A stretch of DNA of 64,000 bases, taken from contig NZ_JAVDXU010000001.1 of assembly GCF_031458095.1 (NCBI RefSeq), positions 1,054,001-1,118,000 of the forward strand, given 5' to 3'. Below the pieces are notes generated by a model. It ran no database searches. It was not told where the DNA came from and worked only from the letters and a program-made list of their open reading frames with translations. The DNA is from Pelomonas saccharophila_A. GTDB taxonomy: Bacteria > Pseudomonadota > Gammaproteobacteria > Burkholderiales > Burkholderiaceae_C. Positions 49,448-58,441 of the stretch are shown here, one piece after another. Every line of letters begins with the position of its first letter. Within the stretch, counting starts at the first letter, position 1. Both the position numbers and the translations under genes were made by a program.

Positions 49448-49758
49448 GGTCTTGCTCCGAAGGTTGTGTCTAAAATCCGGCCCGAATTGCGTTGCAGCGC
49501 CTGGAAACAACCGTTTCGAGACTGCCGCAAGCCGCAACACCTTAGGTGGCCGGTTTGCGATTTGTTGCGACGAGTGGCCGTCAACGCCCGTTGACCGCTG
49601 CACCCCTCACAACCGTTTTGCCTTGAGTTGCGCAGCTCCAAGAGCCACTCCCTCCGGCAAAACCCGCAGAGTATACACAACTTCATGCCCCTCCTCAGCC
49701 GACGCCGCGCCCCCGCGGTCGCCAGCGCGCCCTTCCCGACTGCCTTCAGGGTGTCCGC
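49448..49758. promoter_or_regulatory. rpsB leader and divergent promoter region
   Basis: A 311-bp gap with no gene. On the minus strand TATACT (49670-49675) is a good -10, without a clear -35; it predicts a leader of about 215 nt before rpsB. Long rpsB leaders bind S2 in other bacteria for feedback control, which is an inference here. The plus-strand promoter of the oxidoreductase gene must also lie in this gap, but I cannot point to it. Confidence 0.5.
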
Positions 49759-51009
49759 TTGACGCGCAGCGTCGCCGTGGTGGGCGCCGGCCTCGCCGGC
49801 GTCACGACGGCCTATGAACTGGCTGCCCTGGGTCTCAAGGTCCAGGTCTTCGAACGCGGCGGCAGCGTGGCCGAACAGGCCAGCTTCGCCAGCAGCGCCC
49901 TGCTCTCCCCCTTCGTGCCCGACCTGGCCGACACGGCGCCCCCGGCGCCGGTGGGCTTCAGGTTCGCCCGTTGGCGCGCCGGCCGCAAAGGCGGCGAGGC
50001 CCCCGGCCAACTGGCCGCGTTGAGCCAGCTCAGCCTGGCGCGCACCGCCGAGCTGCGCCGTGAGCTGGGGCTGGATGACGAGGCCAGCCAGGGCCTGCTC
50101 GTTGCGCTGACCGACGCCAAGCGCGTGGCCGCCGCCGAGGCGCGGCTGGAAGGCTGGAAGGCCCTGGGCCTGCAGGTCGAACTCATCGAGGCCGGCGAGG
50201 CCCGGCTGCGCGAACCCGGCCTGAATGCCGATGCACCGCTGTCCGCCGCCCTGGCCCTGGCCCACGGCGGCGCGGGCAACGCCCGGCTGTTTGCCCAGCA
50301 GTTGCGCCTGCAGGCCCAGCGCCTGGGCGCGGAGTTCCGCTTCCACACCACCGTGCGCGCCATCGCCGCCGACGGTGCCGGCCTGAACCTGCGCCACGAG
50401 TACACCCCGCCCATGGAGGCGCCGACGCGCGGCCCCGAGCGTGAGGCCGGCGACACCCTGCCCCAGTTGCTCGGCCCACAGGACTCGCGCTTCGACGCCG
50501 TCGTGCTCTGCAACGGCCTGGAAGCTCCGGCCCTGCTTGGCCAGCGCCTGCCCTTGTCGGCCCATCACGAGACCTCGGTCACCGCGCCGCTGCGCCTGCT
50601 GGAGGCCCACCCCGACCTCGGCCCCAAGGCGGCCTGGGTCGACCCTTCACGCGGCCTGACGGTCACTCGCACCGGCCAGCGCGTGCGCGTGACCGGCGGC
50701 CTCACGGTCACCGATGTACGCGCCAGGGTCACGCCCGACTTCGAGACCCTGCATCGCGGCCTGCAGCACTGGTTTCCCGGCTCGGTCCTGCACCAGCAGG
50801 TGCAGCAAGGCCAGAGCCGTCGCGCGCTGACCGCCGATGGCCTGCCGCTGCTTGGCGCCAGCGGCCGCCCGGGCCTGTGGCTCAACCTGTCGCCCGGCGG
50901 CCAGGGCTGGGGCCTGGCCTGCGGCAGCGCCCAGGTGCTAGCGCAGCTGATCGCCGGCCAGGCACCAGCGCGCGACATTGCCGCCCTCGGCCCGCAAAGA
51001 CTCGCCTAA
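49759..51009 (+). CDS. FAD-dependent oxidoreductase, D-amino-acid dehydrogenase-like
   Basis: A 416-residue DAO-family flavoprotein. The dinucleotide fold is VAVVGAGLAGVTTAYELA at residues 5-22, followed by VFERGGSVAEQASFASSALL. The C-terminal FAD segment is LWLNLSPGGQGWGLACGSA. This resembles DadA, but substrate cannot be told. A proline-rich insertion (YTPPMEAPTRGPER) lies near residue 215. TTG 49759 is the start in frame with the fold; the ribosome site is poor. Ten nt separate it from nnr. Confidence 0.82.
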   Translation: MTRSVAVVGAGLAGVTTAYELAALGLKVQVFERGGSVAEQASFASSALLSPFVPDLADTAPPAPVGFRFARWRAGRKGGEAPGQLAALSQLSLARTAELRRELGLDDEASQGLLVALTDAKRVAAAEARLEGWKALGLQVELIEAGEARLREPGLNADAPLSAALALAHGGAGNARLFAQQLRLQAQRLGAEFRFHTTVRAIAADGAGLNLRHEYTPPMEAPTRGPEREAGDTLPQLLGPQDSRFDAVVLCNGLEAPALLGQRLPLSAHHETSVTAPLRLLEAHPDLGPKAAWVDPSRGLTVTRTGQRVRVTGGLTVTDVRARVTPDFETLHRGLQHWFPGSVLHQQVQQGQSRRALTADGLPLLGASGRPGLWLNLSPGGQGWGLACGSAQVLAQLIAGQAPARDIAALGPQRLA

Positions 51010-51019
51010 GCTCGTGGGC

Positions 51020-52372
51020 ATGCGCGCGCTGCTGCCCACCACCGCCTCCCTGCCCCTTTTCAACGTCGCCGCCAGCCGGCGCATCGAGGCGCGCGCCCTC
51101 GTCCATTCGCCCGACCTGATGGAGCGTGCCGGCCTGGCCGTCGCCAAGCTCGCGCTGGCGCTGCGCCAGGGCCAGGGGCCGGTCTGGATTGCCTGCGGCC
51201 CGGGCAACAACGGCGGCGACGGGCTGGTGGCTGCAAGGCGTCTGGCCGAGGCCGGTGTGCCGGTGCACGTCAGCCACGAGGCACCGGCCTGCCCCTCCCT
51301 GGTCATCGACGCGTTGCTGGGCCTGGGCCTGAACCGCGGACCGTCGGCCGAGATGCTCGTCACCATGGCCGCGATGGCCGCCTGCGGCGCACCCATCCTC
51401 GCCGTGGACCTGCCCAGCGGCCTGCTGGCAGACACCGGCCAAGCCGCCGGCGACCATGCCGTGCACGCCGACCACACGCTGACGCTGTTGACCCTCAAGC
51501 CCGGACTCTTCACCGGCGAGGGCCGTGCGCACGGCGGGCGCATCTGGTTCGACGACCTGGGCATCGCGCCCGACGAGCCGCCCACGGCTGACTTGCTGGG
51601 GCCCGGCGCCCCCCCCCACCGCAGCCCCACCAGCCACAAGGGCAGCCATGGCCAGGCGCTGGTGGTGGGCGGCGCACCCGGCATGCAGGGCGCCGCGCGT
51701 CTGGCCGCCCGCGCAGCGCTGGCCTGCGGCGCCGGTCGGGTCTATGTGGACCTGTTGGGCCTGGACGCCGGCGAAGTGGCCGATGCCGGCCGGCCCGAGC
51801 TGATGCGCGGCCGCCTTGCCGACGTCCCTCAGGCCGTGGGCGTCATTGGCTGCGGCGCCGGCAACGCCATCACGCCCGCCCTGCCCGCGCTGCTGCGGAC
51901 GCTGCCGCGCCTGGTCCTGGACGCCGACGCGCTGAACGCCGTGGCCGCCGACGCAGCCCTGCAGGCGCTGGTGAGCGCGCGCCCCGCAGGGACCACGCTG
52001 ATGACGCCGCATCCGCTCGAAGCCGCACGCCTGCTCGGCCGCGACACGGCCACGCTGCAGGCCGACCGCCTCGCCGCAGCGAATGCGCTGGCGACACGCT
52101 TCAATGCCAGCATCGTGCTCAAGGGCTCGGGCAGCGTCGTTGCATCGCCGGGCGAGCGGCCCGCCATCTGCGCCAGCGGCGGGCCGGCCCTGGCCACGGC
52201 CGGCAGCGGCGATGTGCTGGCCGGTTGGCTGGGCGGCCTCTGGGCCCAACAGCCCACACTCAGCGCCCACGCGGTGGCCTGCGCCGGCGTGGACGCACAC
52301 GGCCGCGCCGGCGAGGTTGACGGCGTGCTGCGCGCCGGCGACCTCATAGACCGCCTGGCCGCTCAGCGCTGA
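51020..52372 (+). CDS. nnr: Bifunctional NAD(P)HX epimerase/dehydratase
   Basis: A 450-residue metabolite-repair enzyme that restores hydrated NAD(P)H. The N-terminal epimerase (YjeF_N) has ACGPGNNGGDGLVAARRL; the C-terminal ADP-dependent dehydratase has SHKGSHGQALVVGGAPGMQG, TTLMTPHPLEAARLLG, IVLKGSGSVVASP and ATAGSGDVLAGWLGGL. A run of nine C (51609-51617) encodes part of the linker between the two domains. ATG 51020 gives MRALLPTT; a longer frame from 50978 overlaps the preceding gene. It converges on rnr with a 3-bp gap. Confidence 0.93.
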   Translation: MRALLPTTASLPLFNVAASRRIEARALVHSPDLMERAGLAVAKLALALRQGQGPVWIACGPGNNGGDGLVAARRLAEAGVPVHVSHEAPACPSLVIDALLGLGLNRGPSAEMLVTMAAMAACGAPILAVDLPSGLLADTGQAAGDHAVHADHTLTLLTLKPGLFTGEGRAHGGRIWFDDLGIAPDEPPTADLLGPGAPPHRSPTSHKGSHGQALVVGGAPGMQGAARLAARAALACGAGRVYVDLLGLDAGEVADAGRPELMRGRLADVPQAVGVIGCGAGNAITPALPALLRTLPRLVLDADALNAVAADAALQALVSARPAGTTLMTPHPLEAARLLGRDTATLQADRLAAANALATRFNASIVLKGSGSVVASPGERPAICASGGPALATAGSGDVLAGWLGGLWAQQPTLSAHAVACAGVDAHGRAGEVDGVLRAGDLIDRLAAQR

Positions 52373-52375
52373 GGC

Positions 52376-54676
52376 TCAGCGCCGCTTGCGCGGCGCCGGC
52401 TTGGCCGCCGTTTTCTTGGACGCCTTGTTGGCAGCCTTGCGCGCCGCCTTGACGGGGTGCAGGCCGGCGACGACGGCCTTGCGGCTCTGCTTCACGTCGC
52501 GGTCGGTCTGGCGCACCTCCTCCAGCGACTCCACCGCGGTCTTGGGTGCGCGCTTCTTGGCTGGCGTCTTGCCCGAAGGCTTGCCCGCCGAACCACGGCT
52601 CGGGACCCGCAATTCGTCGCTGTCGCGCACCAGGCGGAAGTCGATGCGGCGCCCGTCCAGATCCACGCGGCTGACCTGCACCTGCACGCGCGCGCCGGTG
52701 GCGTAGCGAATGCCGGTGCGCTCGCCGCGCAGCTCCTGGCGCACCTCGTCGAAGCGGTAGTACTCGCCGCCCAGCTCCGTGATGTGAACCAGGCCCTCGA
52801 CGTAGAGCGCGTCCAGCTGCACGAACAGCCCGAACGATGTGACCGCGCTGACCGTGCCGGCGAACTCCTCGCCGAGGCGGTCGCGCATATAGCGACATTT
52901 CAGCCAGGCCTCGACATCGCGGCTGGCCTCGTCGGCGCGGCGTTCGTTGGCACTGCAATGCGCACCGACGACCTCCCAGCGCTCGGCCTCGTTGCGAGCA
53001 TCGGCCGGATTGGGCGGCGGCGGGCGGCCCGGGCGCTTGGGCGCCTGCGGCACGTTCATCTTGGACGCGTCCAGCGTGTAGCGCTTGCCCGCCAGCAGGC
53101 CCTTGATGACGCGGTGGACCAGCAGGTCGGGATAGCGCCGGATCGGACTGGTGAAGTGGGTGTAGGCCGGATAGGCCAGGCCGAAGTGACCGGAGTTGGT
53201 GCCGGTGTAGATGGCCTGCTGCATGGAGCGCAGCAGCATGGTGTGGATCTGCTGGGCGTCTGGCCTGTCCTTGGTGGCCTCGGCCAACTGCTGGAACTCG
53301 CGCGGCGACGGATCGTCGGAGATGCCCACCGAGATGCCAAGAGAGCGCAGATAGTTCTGCAGGGTCTGGCGCTTTTCCGGTGTCGGGCCTTCGTGCACGC
53401 GGTAGAGCGAGTGGTGCTTGGATCCCTGGATGAAGTCCGCCGAGCAGGTGTTGGCGGCCAGCATGGCCTCCTCGATCAGCCGGTGGGCGTCGTTGCGCGT
53501 GCGCGGGATGATCTTCTCGATGCGGCCGTTGTCGTCGCAGACGATCTGCGTCTCGGTGGTCTCGAAGTCGATGGCGCCGCGACGCTGGCGCTCGCCCAGC
53601 AAGGCCCGATAGACCTCGTGCAGATGCAGCAGATGAGGCACCAGTTCGCGCCGCTTGGCCGCCTCGAGGCCATGGGTGTTGGCCAGGATGGCTGCGACCT
53701 CGGTGTAGGTGAAGCGCGCATGCGAGCTGATCACCGCCGGATAGAACTGGTAGGCGGCGACCGTGCCGTCGCTGGACACGAGCATGTCGCAGACCATGCT
53801 GAGCCGGTCTTCGTAGGGGTTCAGCGAGCACAGGCCGTTGGACAACTTCTCGGGCAGCATCGGGATGACGCGGCGCGGGAAGTAGACCGAAGTGGCGCGC
53901 TCATAGGCATCGGCGTCCAGCGGCTCGCCGGGCTTCACGTAATGCGACACGTCGGCGATGGCCACCAGCAGGCGCCAGCCCTCGAAGGCCTTCTTGCCGC
54001 GGCCCTGCTTGAAGGGCTCGCAGTAGACGGCGTCGTCGAAGTCGCGTGCGTCCTCGCCGTCGATGGTGACCAGAGGCACGTCGCGCAGGTCGATGCGGTG
54101 CTTGAGGTCCACGGCACGCAGTTTCTCGGGCAGCTTGGCGCTCTGCGCCAGCGTGTCGGGGCTGAAGCGGTGCGGCACGTCGTACTTGCGCACCGCGATC
54201 TCGATCTCCATGCCGGGGTCATCGATCTCGCCCAGCACCTCGACCACGCGGCCTACGGGCTGCGAATACAGCGAGGGCGGCTCGGTCAGCTCGACGGCGA
54301 CGACCTGGCCGGCCGTGGCGTTGGCGATGCCGTTCTTGGGGATGAGGATGTCCTGGCCCATGCGCCGGTCTTCGGGCGCGACCAGCCAGATGCCCGACTC
54401 CAGCAGCAAGCGACCGATCAGCGGGCGCTTCTTGCGCTCCAGGATCTCCAGCACCTTGCCCTCGGGGCGGCCGCGCTTGTCGAAGCGCACGACGCGCACG
54501 CGCAGGCGGTCGCCGTGCATGACGGCATGGGTTTCCTGCGAGGACAGATAGATGTCCGAGGAGCCGTCGTCGGGGATCAGAAAGCCATGGCCGTCGCGAT
54601 GGCCTTGCAGCGTGCCTTCGACTTCGCCGAGCAGGCCCGCGCCGTCGCCCGTAGGCGATGCAGTTGTGTTCTTCAA
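52376..54676 (-). CDS. rnr: Ribonuclease R
   Basis: A 766-residue 3'-5' exoribonuclease of the RNB family that degrades structured RNA. Cold-shock-like domain from about residue 18 (GEVEGTLQGHRDGHGFLIPDD), RNB domain with the catalytic Asp cluster TIDGEDARDFDDAV, S1 domain (FAGTVSAVTSFGLFVQLDA) and a Lys-rich tail (KAARKAANKASKKTAAK) typical of RNase R rather than RNase II. It lacks the usual N-terminal helix-turn-helix. TTG 54676 is the only candidate start; no clear ribosome site precedes it. It is divergent from tRNA-Leu. Confidence 0.93.
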   Translation of the reverse strand: MKNTTASPTGDGAGLLGEVEGTLQGHRDGHGFLIPDDGSSDIYLSSQETHAVMHGDRLRVRVVRFDKRGRPEGKVLEILERKKRPLIGRLLLESGIWLVAPEDRRMGQDILIPKNGIANATAGQVVAVELTEPPSLYSQPVGRVVEVLGEIDDPGMEIEIAVRKYDVPHRFSPDTLAQSAKLPEKLRAVDLKHRIDLRDVPLVTIDGEDARDFDDAVYCEPFKQGRGKKAFEGWRLLVAIADVSHYVKPGEPLDADAYERATSVYFPRRVIPMLPEKLSNGLCSLNPYEDRLSMVCDMLVSSDGTVAAYQFYPAVISSHARFTYTEVAAILANTHGLEAAKRRELVPHLLHLHEVYRALLGERQRRGAIDFETTETQIVCDDNGRIEKIIPRTRNDAHRLIEEAMLAANTCSADFIQGSKHHSLYRVHEGPTPEKRQTLQNYLRSLGISVGISDDPSPREFQQLAEATKDRPDAQQIHTMLLRSMQQAIYTGTNSGHFGLAYPAYTHFTSPIRRYPDLLVHRVIKGLLAGKRYTLDASKMNVPQAPKRPGRPPPPNPADARNEAERWEVVGAHCSANERRADEASRDVEAWLKCRYMRDRLGEEFAGTVSAVTSFGLFVQLDALYVEGLVHITELGGEYYRFDEVRQELRGERTGIRYATGARVQVQVSRVDLDGRRIDFRLVRDSDELRVPSRGSAGKPSGKTPAKKRAPKTAVESLEEVRQTDRDVKQSRKAVVAGLHPVKAARKAANKASKKTAAKPAPRKRR

Positions 54677-54693
54677 GTTTTTGATGATATAGT
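54664..54693 (+). promoter_or_regulatory. Candidate promoter of tRNA-Leu
   Basis: -35 TTGTGT (54664-54669), 18-bp spacer, -10 TATAGT (54688-54693). It would start near 54700 and give a 45-nt 5' leader containing the small inverted repeat TCCTGA/TCAGGA (54702-54719). It overlaps the rnr start region. Confidence 0.5.
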
Positions 54694-54744
54694 CTCTGTT
54701 TTCCTGAAACGGCTCAGGACTTCGCTAGAAGTTTTGAGCACCTT

Positions 54745-54829
<85 letters not shown>

Positions 54830-54831
54830 AA

Positions 54832-54877
54832 CAAAAGACAAAAGGCCAGCACGAAAGTGCTGGCCTTTTGTCTTTTG
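54832..54877. terminator. 21-bp bidirectional terminator stem after tRNA-Leu
   Basis: A perfect 21-bp inverted repeat (54832-54852 with 54857-54877) closes on a GAAA tetraloop. The stem contains AAAAGGCCAGCAC and its complement, so it ends in T-rich sequence on both strands and can terminate in both directions. It starts 2 nt after the tRNA CCA end. Confidence 0.93.
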
Positions 54878-54899
54878 GTGTCCAGGAGAGGACTCGAAA
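54878..54899 (-). repeat. Inverted partial copy of the tRNA-Leu 3' end
   Basis: Read on the minus strand, this segment is TTCGAGTCCTCTCCTGGACAC followed by C, equal to the T-arm and acceptor 3' strand of the tRNA (54807-54828) except for one G-to-A change in the acceptor. It directly abuts the terminator stem, so tRNA end plus terminator plus this copy make one long quasi-palindrome. Confidence 0.85.
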
Positions 54900-55092
54900 G
54901 GCGCGTCGTCATGGACCGAGGACAAGCCAGTGGCTTGTCCGACGCCTCGACGAAGGCTTCGCGCCTGTGGCGCGGGGCCGACCGCCGGCGGGGTCGCGGG
55001 ACGTGACCGAGTCCCCGACGATGGGCCCTCGATGGGCCCTTCGTCGAGTGGTGGCACAAACCGAACTCCGATCCGCGCCACAAGTCCAAACC
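54900..55092. other. Structured intergenic stretch without gene
   Basis: No gene is visible. A perfect 9-bp hairpin, GGACAAGCC (54920-54928) with GGCTTGTCC (54932-54940), and an 11-bp inverted pair, CTCGACGAAGG (54946-54956) with CCTTCGTCGAG (55038-55048), occupy it, with a tandem GATGGGCCCT-like repeat near 55020-55040. It forms the 3' flank of the phosphoribosyltransferase gene and could be a remnant element. Confidence 0.5.
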
Positions 55093-55614
55093 TCAAACGA
55101 CGAACTTCTTCGCCAGCGCCTCCGGCCCCATGCCGTCGTACTCCTCGAACGGCTGATGGATCCACGGCGAGGTTTCCAGCATCTCGCAGTAGTAGTCCGG
55201 CGTATAGGCCGAGACCTTCTTCGTCCAGATGACCGCGGAACGCAGTTCGGTGATCGACGGCATGCCGCGCAGGCGCTCCACCACGGCCTTCAGCGTGACG
55301 CCGGAATCGGCCAGGTCGTCGACCAGCAGCACGCGGCCGGCCAGTTCGCCCTTGGGCATGGTGATGTACTTGGCCATGTCCAGGCGGCCCTGAATGGTGC
55401 CGGCCTCGGCGCGGTAGGAGCTGGTGGACATGATGCCCAGCGGCTTGTCGAAGACACGCGACAACACATCGCCCGGGCGCATGCCGCCGCGGGCCAGGCA
55501 GAGGATCTGATCGAACTGCCAGCCCGAGGCGTGCACCTTGAGCGCCAGGCGCTCGGTCAGCAGGTGGTACTCGTCCCAGGATACGTAGAGGTGTTTGCCG
55601 TCGTCGGTCAACAT
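55093..55614 (-). CDS. Type I phosphoribosyltransferase (hypoxanthine/xanthine type)
   Basis: A 173-residue PRTase. The PRPP motif is RVLLVDDLADSGVTLKAV with the paired Asp, and ILCLARGGMRPGDVLSR is the pyrophosphate loop. A C-terminal aromatic part (DYYCEMLETSPWIHQPFEEY) resembles xanthine/hypoxanthine enzymes. It lies 31 nt after purA, which fits purine salvage feeding the same IMP pool. Base specificity is inferred. Confidence 0.85.
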   Translation of the reverse strand: MLTDDGKHLYVSWDEYHLLTERLALKVHASGWQFDQILCLARGGMRPGDVLSRVFDKPLGIMSTSSYRAEAGTIQGRLDMAKYITMPKGELAGRVLLVDDLADSGVTLKAVVERLRGMPSITELRSAVIWTKKVSAYTPDYYCEMLETSPWIHQPFEEYDGMGPEALAKKFVV

Positions 55615-55645
55615 GGTGGCGTTGTCTCCGTTGGTGTGATGGTAA

Positions 55646-56977
55646 TCAGGCGGAATAAGGATGGCGCAGCACGATGGTGTGCTCGCGGTCGGGGCCGGTC
55701 GAGACCATGTCGATGGGCGCGCCGATGACCTCTTCCACGCGCTTCAGATAGCTGCGCGCATTGGCCGGCAGCGCGTCCCAGGACGTCGCGCCGAAGGTGG
55801 TCTCGGTCCAGCCCGGGAAGGTCTCGAACACCGGTTCGCAGGCTTCGATCTCATCGCCGTCCAGCGGCAGGATGTCCAGCAGACGGCCATCGAGCTTGTA
55901 GCCCACACACATCTTGATCTCGGTCAGGCCGTCCAGCACGTCGAGCTTGGTCAGGCACAGGCCGGTGATGCCGTTGATGATGATGGAGCGCTTCAGTGCG
56001 GCGGCGTCCAGCCAGCCGCAGCGGCGGGCGCGGCCCGTGACGGTGCCGCGTTCCTGGCCGACGGTGGACAGGTGGTAGCCGACGGTGCCGGGCTGCTCCC
56101 AGTCCAGCTCGGTCGGGAAGGGACCGGAGCCGACACGCGTCGTGTAGGCCTTGGTGATGCCCAGCATGTAGTGCAGCATCTGCGGGCCCACGCCGGCACC
56201 GGCGGCGGCATTGCCCGCCACGCAGTTGCTGGACGTGACGTAGGGATAGGTGCCGTGGTCGATGTCCAGCAGCGTGCCCTGGGCGCCTTCGAAGAGGATG
56301 TTGGCGCCGGCCTTGCTGGCCTTGTGGATCAGGTAGCCGACGTCGGCCAGCATGGGCTTGATCTGCTCGGCCATCTTCATGGCCTGCTCGAAGATGGGCT
56401 CGAAGGCGAGCGGCTCGCCCTTCAAATAGCCCGACAGCGCGAAGTTGTGCAGGTCCAGCAGCTCGCGCAGCTTCTTGGCGAAGCGCTCGGGGTGCTTCAG
56501 GTCCTGGGCGCGCAGGGCGCGGCGGGCGACCTTGTCTTCATAGGCCGGGCCGATGCCCTTGCCGGTGGTGCCGATCTTGCCGCTGCCGCTGGTCTCGCGC
56601 AGTTGCTCGCGCGCCTTGTCCACGGCGACGTGGAAGGGCAGGATCAGCGGGCAGGACTCGCTGATGAAGAGGCGCGAACGCACCTCGACGCCGGCCTTCT
56701 CCAGGCGCTCGATCTCGGACAGCAGATGGGTCGGGTCGACCACGACGCCGTTGCCGATGTAGCAGGCCACGCCGTCGCGCATGATGCCGCTGGGGATGAG
56801 CTGCAGCGCCGTCTTCACGCCCTTGATGACCAGGGTATGGCCGGCGTTGTGGCCGCCTTGGAAACGGACAACACCTTGTGCATGGTCCGTCATCCAGTCA
56901 ACGACCTTGCCCTTGCCCTCGTCGCCCCACTGGGTGCCGACGACGACCACATTGCGTCCACGCGCGGTTTGGCTCAT
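55646..56977 (-). CDS. purA: Adenylosuccinate synthetase
   Basis: A 443-residue enzyme converting IMP, aspartate and GTP to adenylosuccinate. Signatures: VVVVGTQWGDEGKGKVVDW with the P-loop, FQGGHNAGHTLVI, and GSGKIGTTGKGIGPAYEDK. The start is ATG 56977 (MSQTARGRN); the upstream open frame is intergenic. It is 44 nt after hisZ. Confidence 0.97.
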   Translation of the reverse strand: MSQTARGRNVVVVGTQWGDEGKGKVVDWMTDHAQGVVRFQGGHNAGHTLVIKGVKTALQLIPSGIMRDGVACYIGNGVVVDPTHLLSEIERLEKAGVEVRSRLFISESCPLILPFHVAVDKAREQLRETSGSGKIGTTGKGIGPAYEDKVARRALRAQDLKHPERFAKKLRELLDLHNFALSGYLKGEPLAFEPIFEQAMKMAEQIKPMLADVGYLIHKASKAGANILFEGAQGTLLDIDHGTYPYVTSSNCVAGNAAAGAGVGPQMLHYMLGITKAYTTRVGSGPFPTELDWEQPGTVGYHLSTVGQERGTVTGRARRCGWLDAAALKRSIIINGITGLCLTKLDVLDGLTEIKMCVGYKLDGRLLDILPLDGDEIEACEPVFETFPGWTETTFGATSWDALPANARSYLKRVEEVIGAPIDMVSTGPDREHTIVLRHPYSA

Positions 56978-57021
56978 GTTGATTGCCTGTCTTGCTTGAA
57001 AGGATTGGTGGTCGCCGCGCC

Positions 57022-58185
57022 TTACAGCGTCCGGACAACCCACTGAGTGTGCTCGCGAACCAGCTCGCGGTCACAGTCGAATTCATCGGCCTCGTGCTCA
57101 TGCCCGGGCAAAACGCACACCACGGTTTCACCCTGCTCGCGCAGGGCGCGCACGGCCTGGCGCAGCGAGGCGTCCTCGCCCCAGGGGGCGCGCACGGCGG
57201 CGCGCAGGGGCGTGGCCGGCACCAGGGTCACCAGCGTCTTCAGGTCCAGGCTGAAGCCAACGGCCGGGCGACGGCGGCCGAAGGCTGCCCCCACCTCGTC
57301 GTAGCGGCCACCGCGCAGCACGGCGTCGGAGCAGCCCGAGGCATAGGCGGCGAAACGGATGCCGGTGTAGTAGGCATAGCCCTGCAGGTCGGCCAGGTCG
57401 AAGCCCAGCGCCACCTCGGGGTGGACGGCGGCCAGATGGCCGGCCAGCCAGTCCAGGTCGGCCAGGGCCGCCTTGACCAGCGGATGATCGGGCAGGCGGC
57501 GCGCAGCCTCGGCCAGCACCTCGCGGCCGCCGAAGAGGCTGGGCAAAGCCAGCAGCGCGTCGCGCGTCACGGCGGGCATGTTTGCGGTCAGGTCGGCCAG
57601 CACGCCCATGTCCTTGGCCGCAAGGGCTGCGGTCAAGGCAGCCAGGGTGTCGGCGGGCAGCTTGACGCCGTCCAGCACGCCCTGCAGCAGGCGGGCATCG
57701 CCCAGGTCCAGCATGACGTCGCTCAAGCCGGCGCGGCGCAGTGCATCCAGGGCCAGCTCATGCACTTCCAGGTCGGCTTCCAGGCCGGCATGGCCGTAGA
57801 TCTCGACGCCGAACTGCAGCGGCTCGCGGCTGGTGTTCAGGCCGTCGGGCCGCGTGTGCGCCACGGGGCCGCAGTAGCACAGCCGGGTCACGCCCTGGCG
57901 GTTCAGCAGGTGGGCGTCGATGCGGGCGACCTGGGGCGTCGTGTCGGCGCGCAGGCCGAGCGAGCGACCGGAGAGCTGGTCGACCAGCTTGAACAGCTTG
58001 ATTTCCGAGCCGCTGCCCGTGCCGGACAGCAGGGAGTCCAGATGCTCCAGCAGCGGCGGAATGACGAGCTCGCAGCCATAGCTGCGGGCCATGTCGAGCA
58101 GCTCTCTACGCAGCTCTTCGATGCGGCGTGCCTGCGACGGCAGGACATCGGCGATGTGCTCGGGCAGCAGCCAAGCAGAGGACAT
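57022..58185 (-). CDS. hisZ: ATP phosphoribosyltransferase regulatory subunit
   Basis: A 387-residue HisZ, a catalytically dead histidyl-tRNA synthetase paralogue that forms an octamer with the short HisG and gives histidine feedback. It starts with WLLPEHIADVLPSQARRIEE and carries class II motif 2-like GLRADTTPQVARIDAH and TRLCYCGPVAHT. Its presence implies a short-form hisG elsewhere. It follows yjeT after 73 nt. Confidence 0.95.
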   Translation of the reverse strand: MSSAWLLPEHIADVLPSQARRIEELRRELLDMARSYGCELVIPPLLEHLDSLLSGTGSGSEIKLFKLVDQLSGRSLGLRADTTPQVARIDAHLLNRQGVTRLCYCGPVAHTRPDGLNTSREPLQFGVEIYGHAGLEADLEVHELALDALRRAGLSDVMLDLGDARLLQGVLDGVKLPADTLAALTAALAAKDMGVLADLTANMPAVTRDALLALPSLFGGREVLAEAARRLPDHPLVKAALADLDWLAGHLAAVHPEVALGFDLADLQGYAYYTGIRFAAYASGCSDAVLRGGRYDEVGAAFGRRRPAVGFSLDLKTLVTLVPATPLRAAVRAPWGEDASLRQAVRALREQGETVVCVLPGHEHEADEFDCDRELVREHTQWVVRTL

Positions 58186-58258
58186 GGGCGCAGGCTAGGC
58201 GGTTAAAAACGGCATTGTACCTATGCCCTCCCCCGCCCCAGCGCCACGAGCCTTCAGA

Positions 58259-58441
58259 TCAGCGCAACCACAGCAGTCCAAAAACACCCATCAGGATGCT
58301 GGCCAGGCCGATGAAGCGGATCTGGCCATCGCTCATCGCCAGGATGCGGCTGAAGACCTCACGCCAGCGCGCCGGACTGATCAGGGGCATCAGCCCCTCG
58401 ATGACCATCACCAGCGCGAGCGCGGTCAGCAGCTCGTTCAC
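58259..58441 (-). CDS. yjeT: DUF2065 small membrane protein
   Basis: A 60-residue protein with two membrane helices (LLTALALVMVIEGLMPLI and GLASILMGVFGLLWL) around the conserved SPARWREVFSRI. It is the YjeT/DUF2065 family, which lies between hflC and purA in E. coli too. Its ATG overlaps the hflC stop by 4 nt. Function unknown. Confidence 0.93.
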   Translation of the reverse strand: MNELLTALALVMVIEGLMPLISPARWREVFSRILAMSDGQIRFIGLASILMGVFGLLWLR

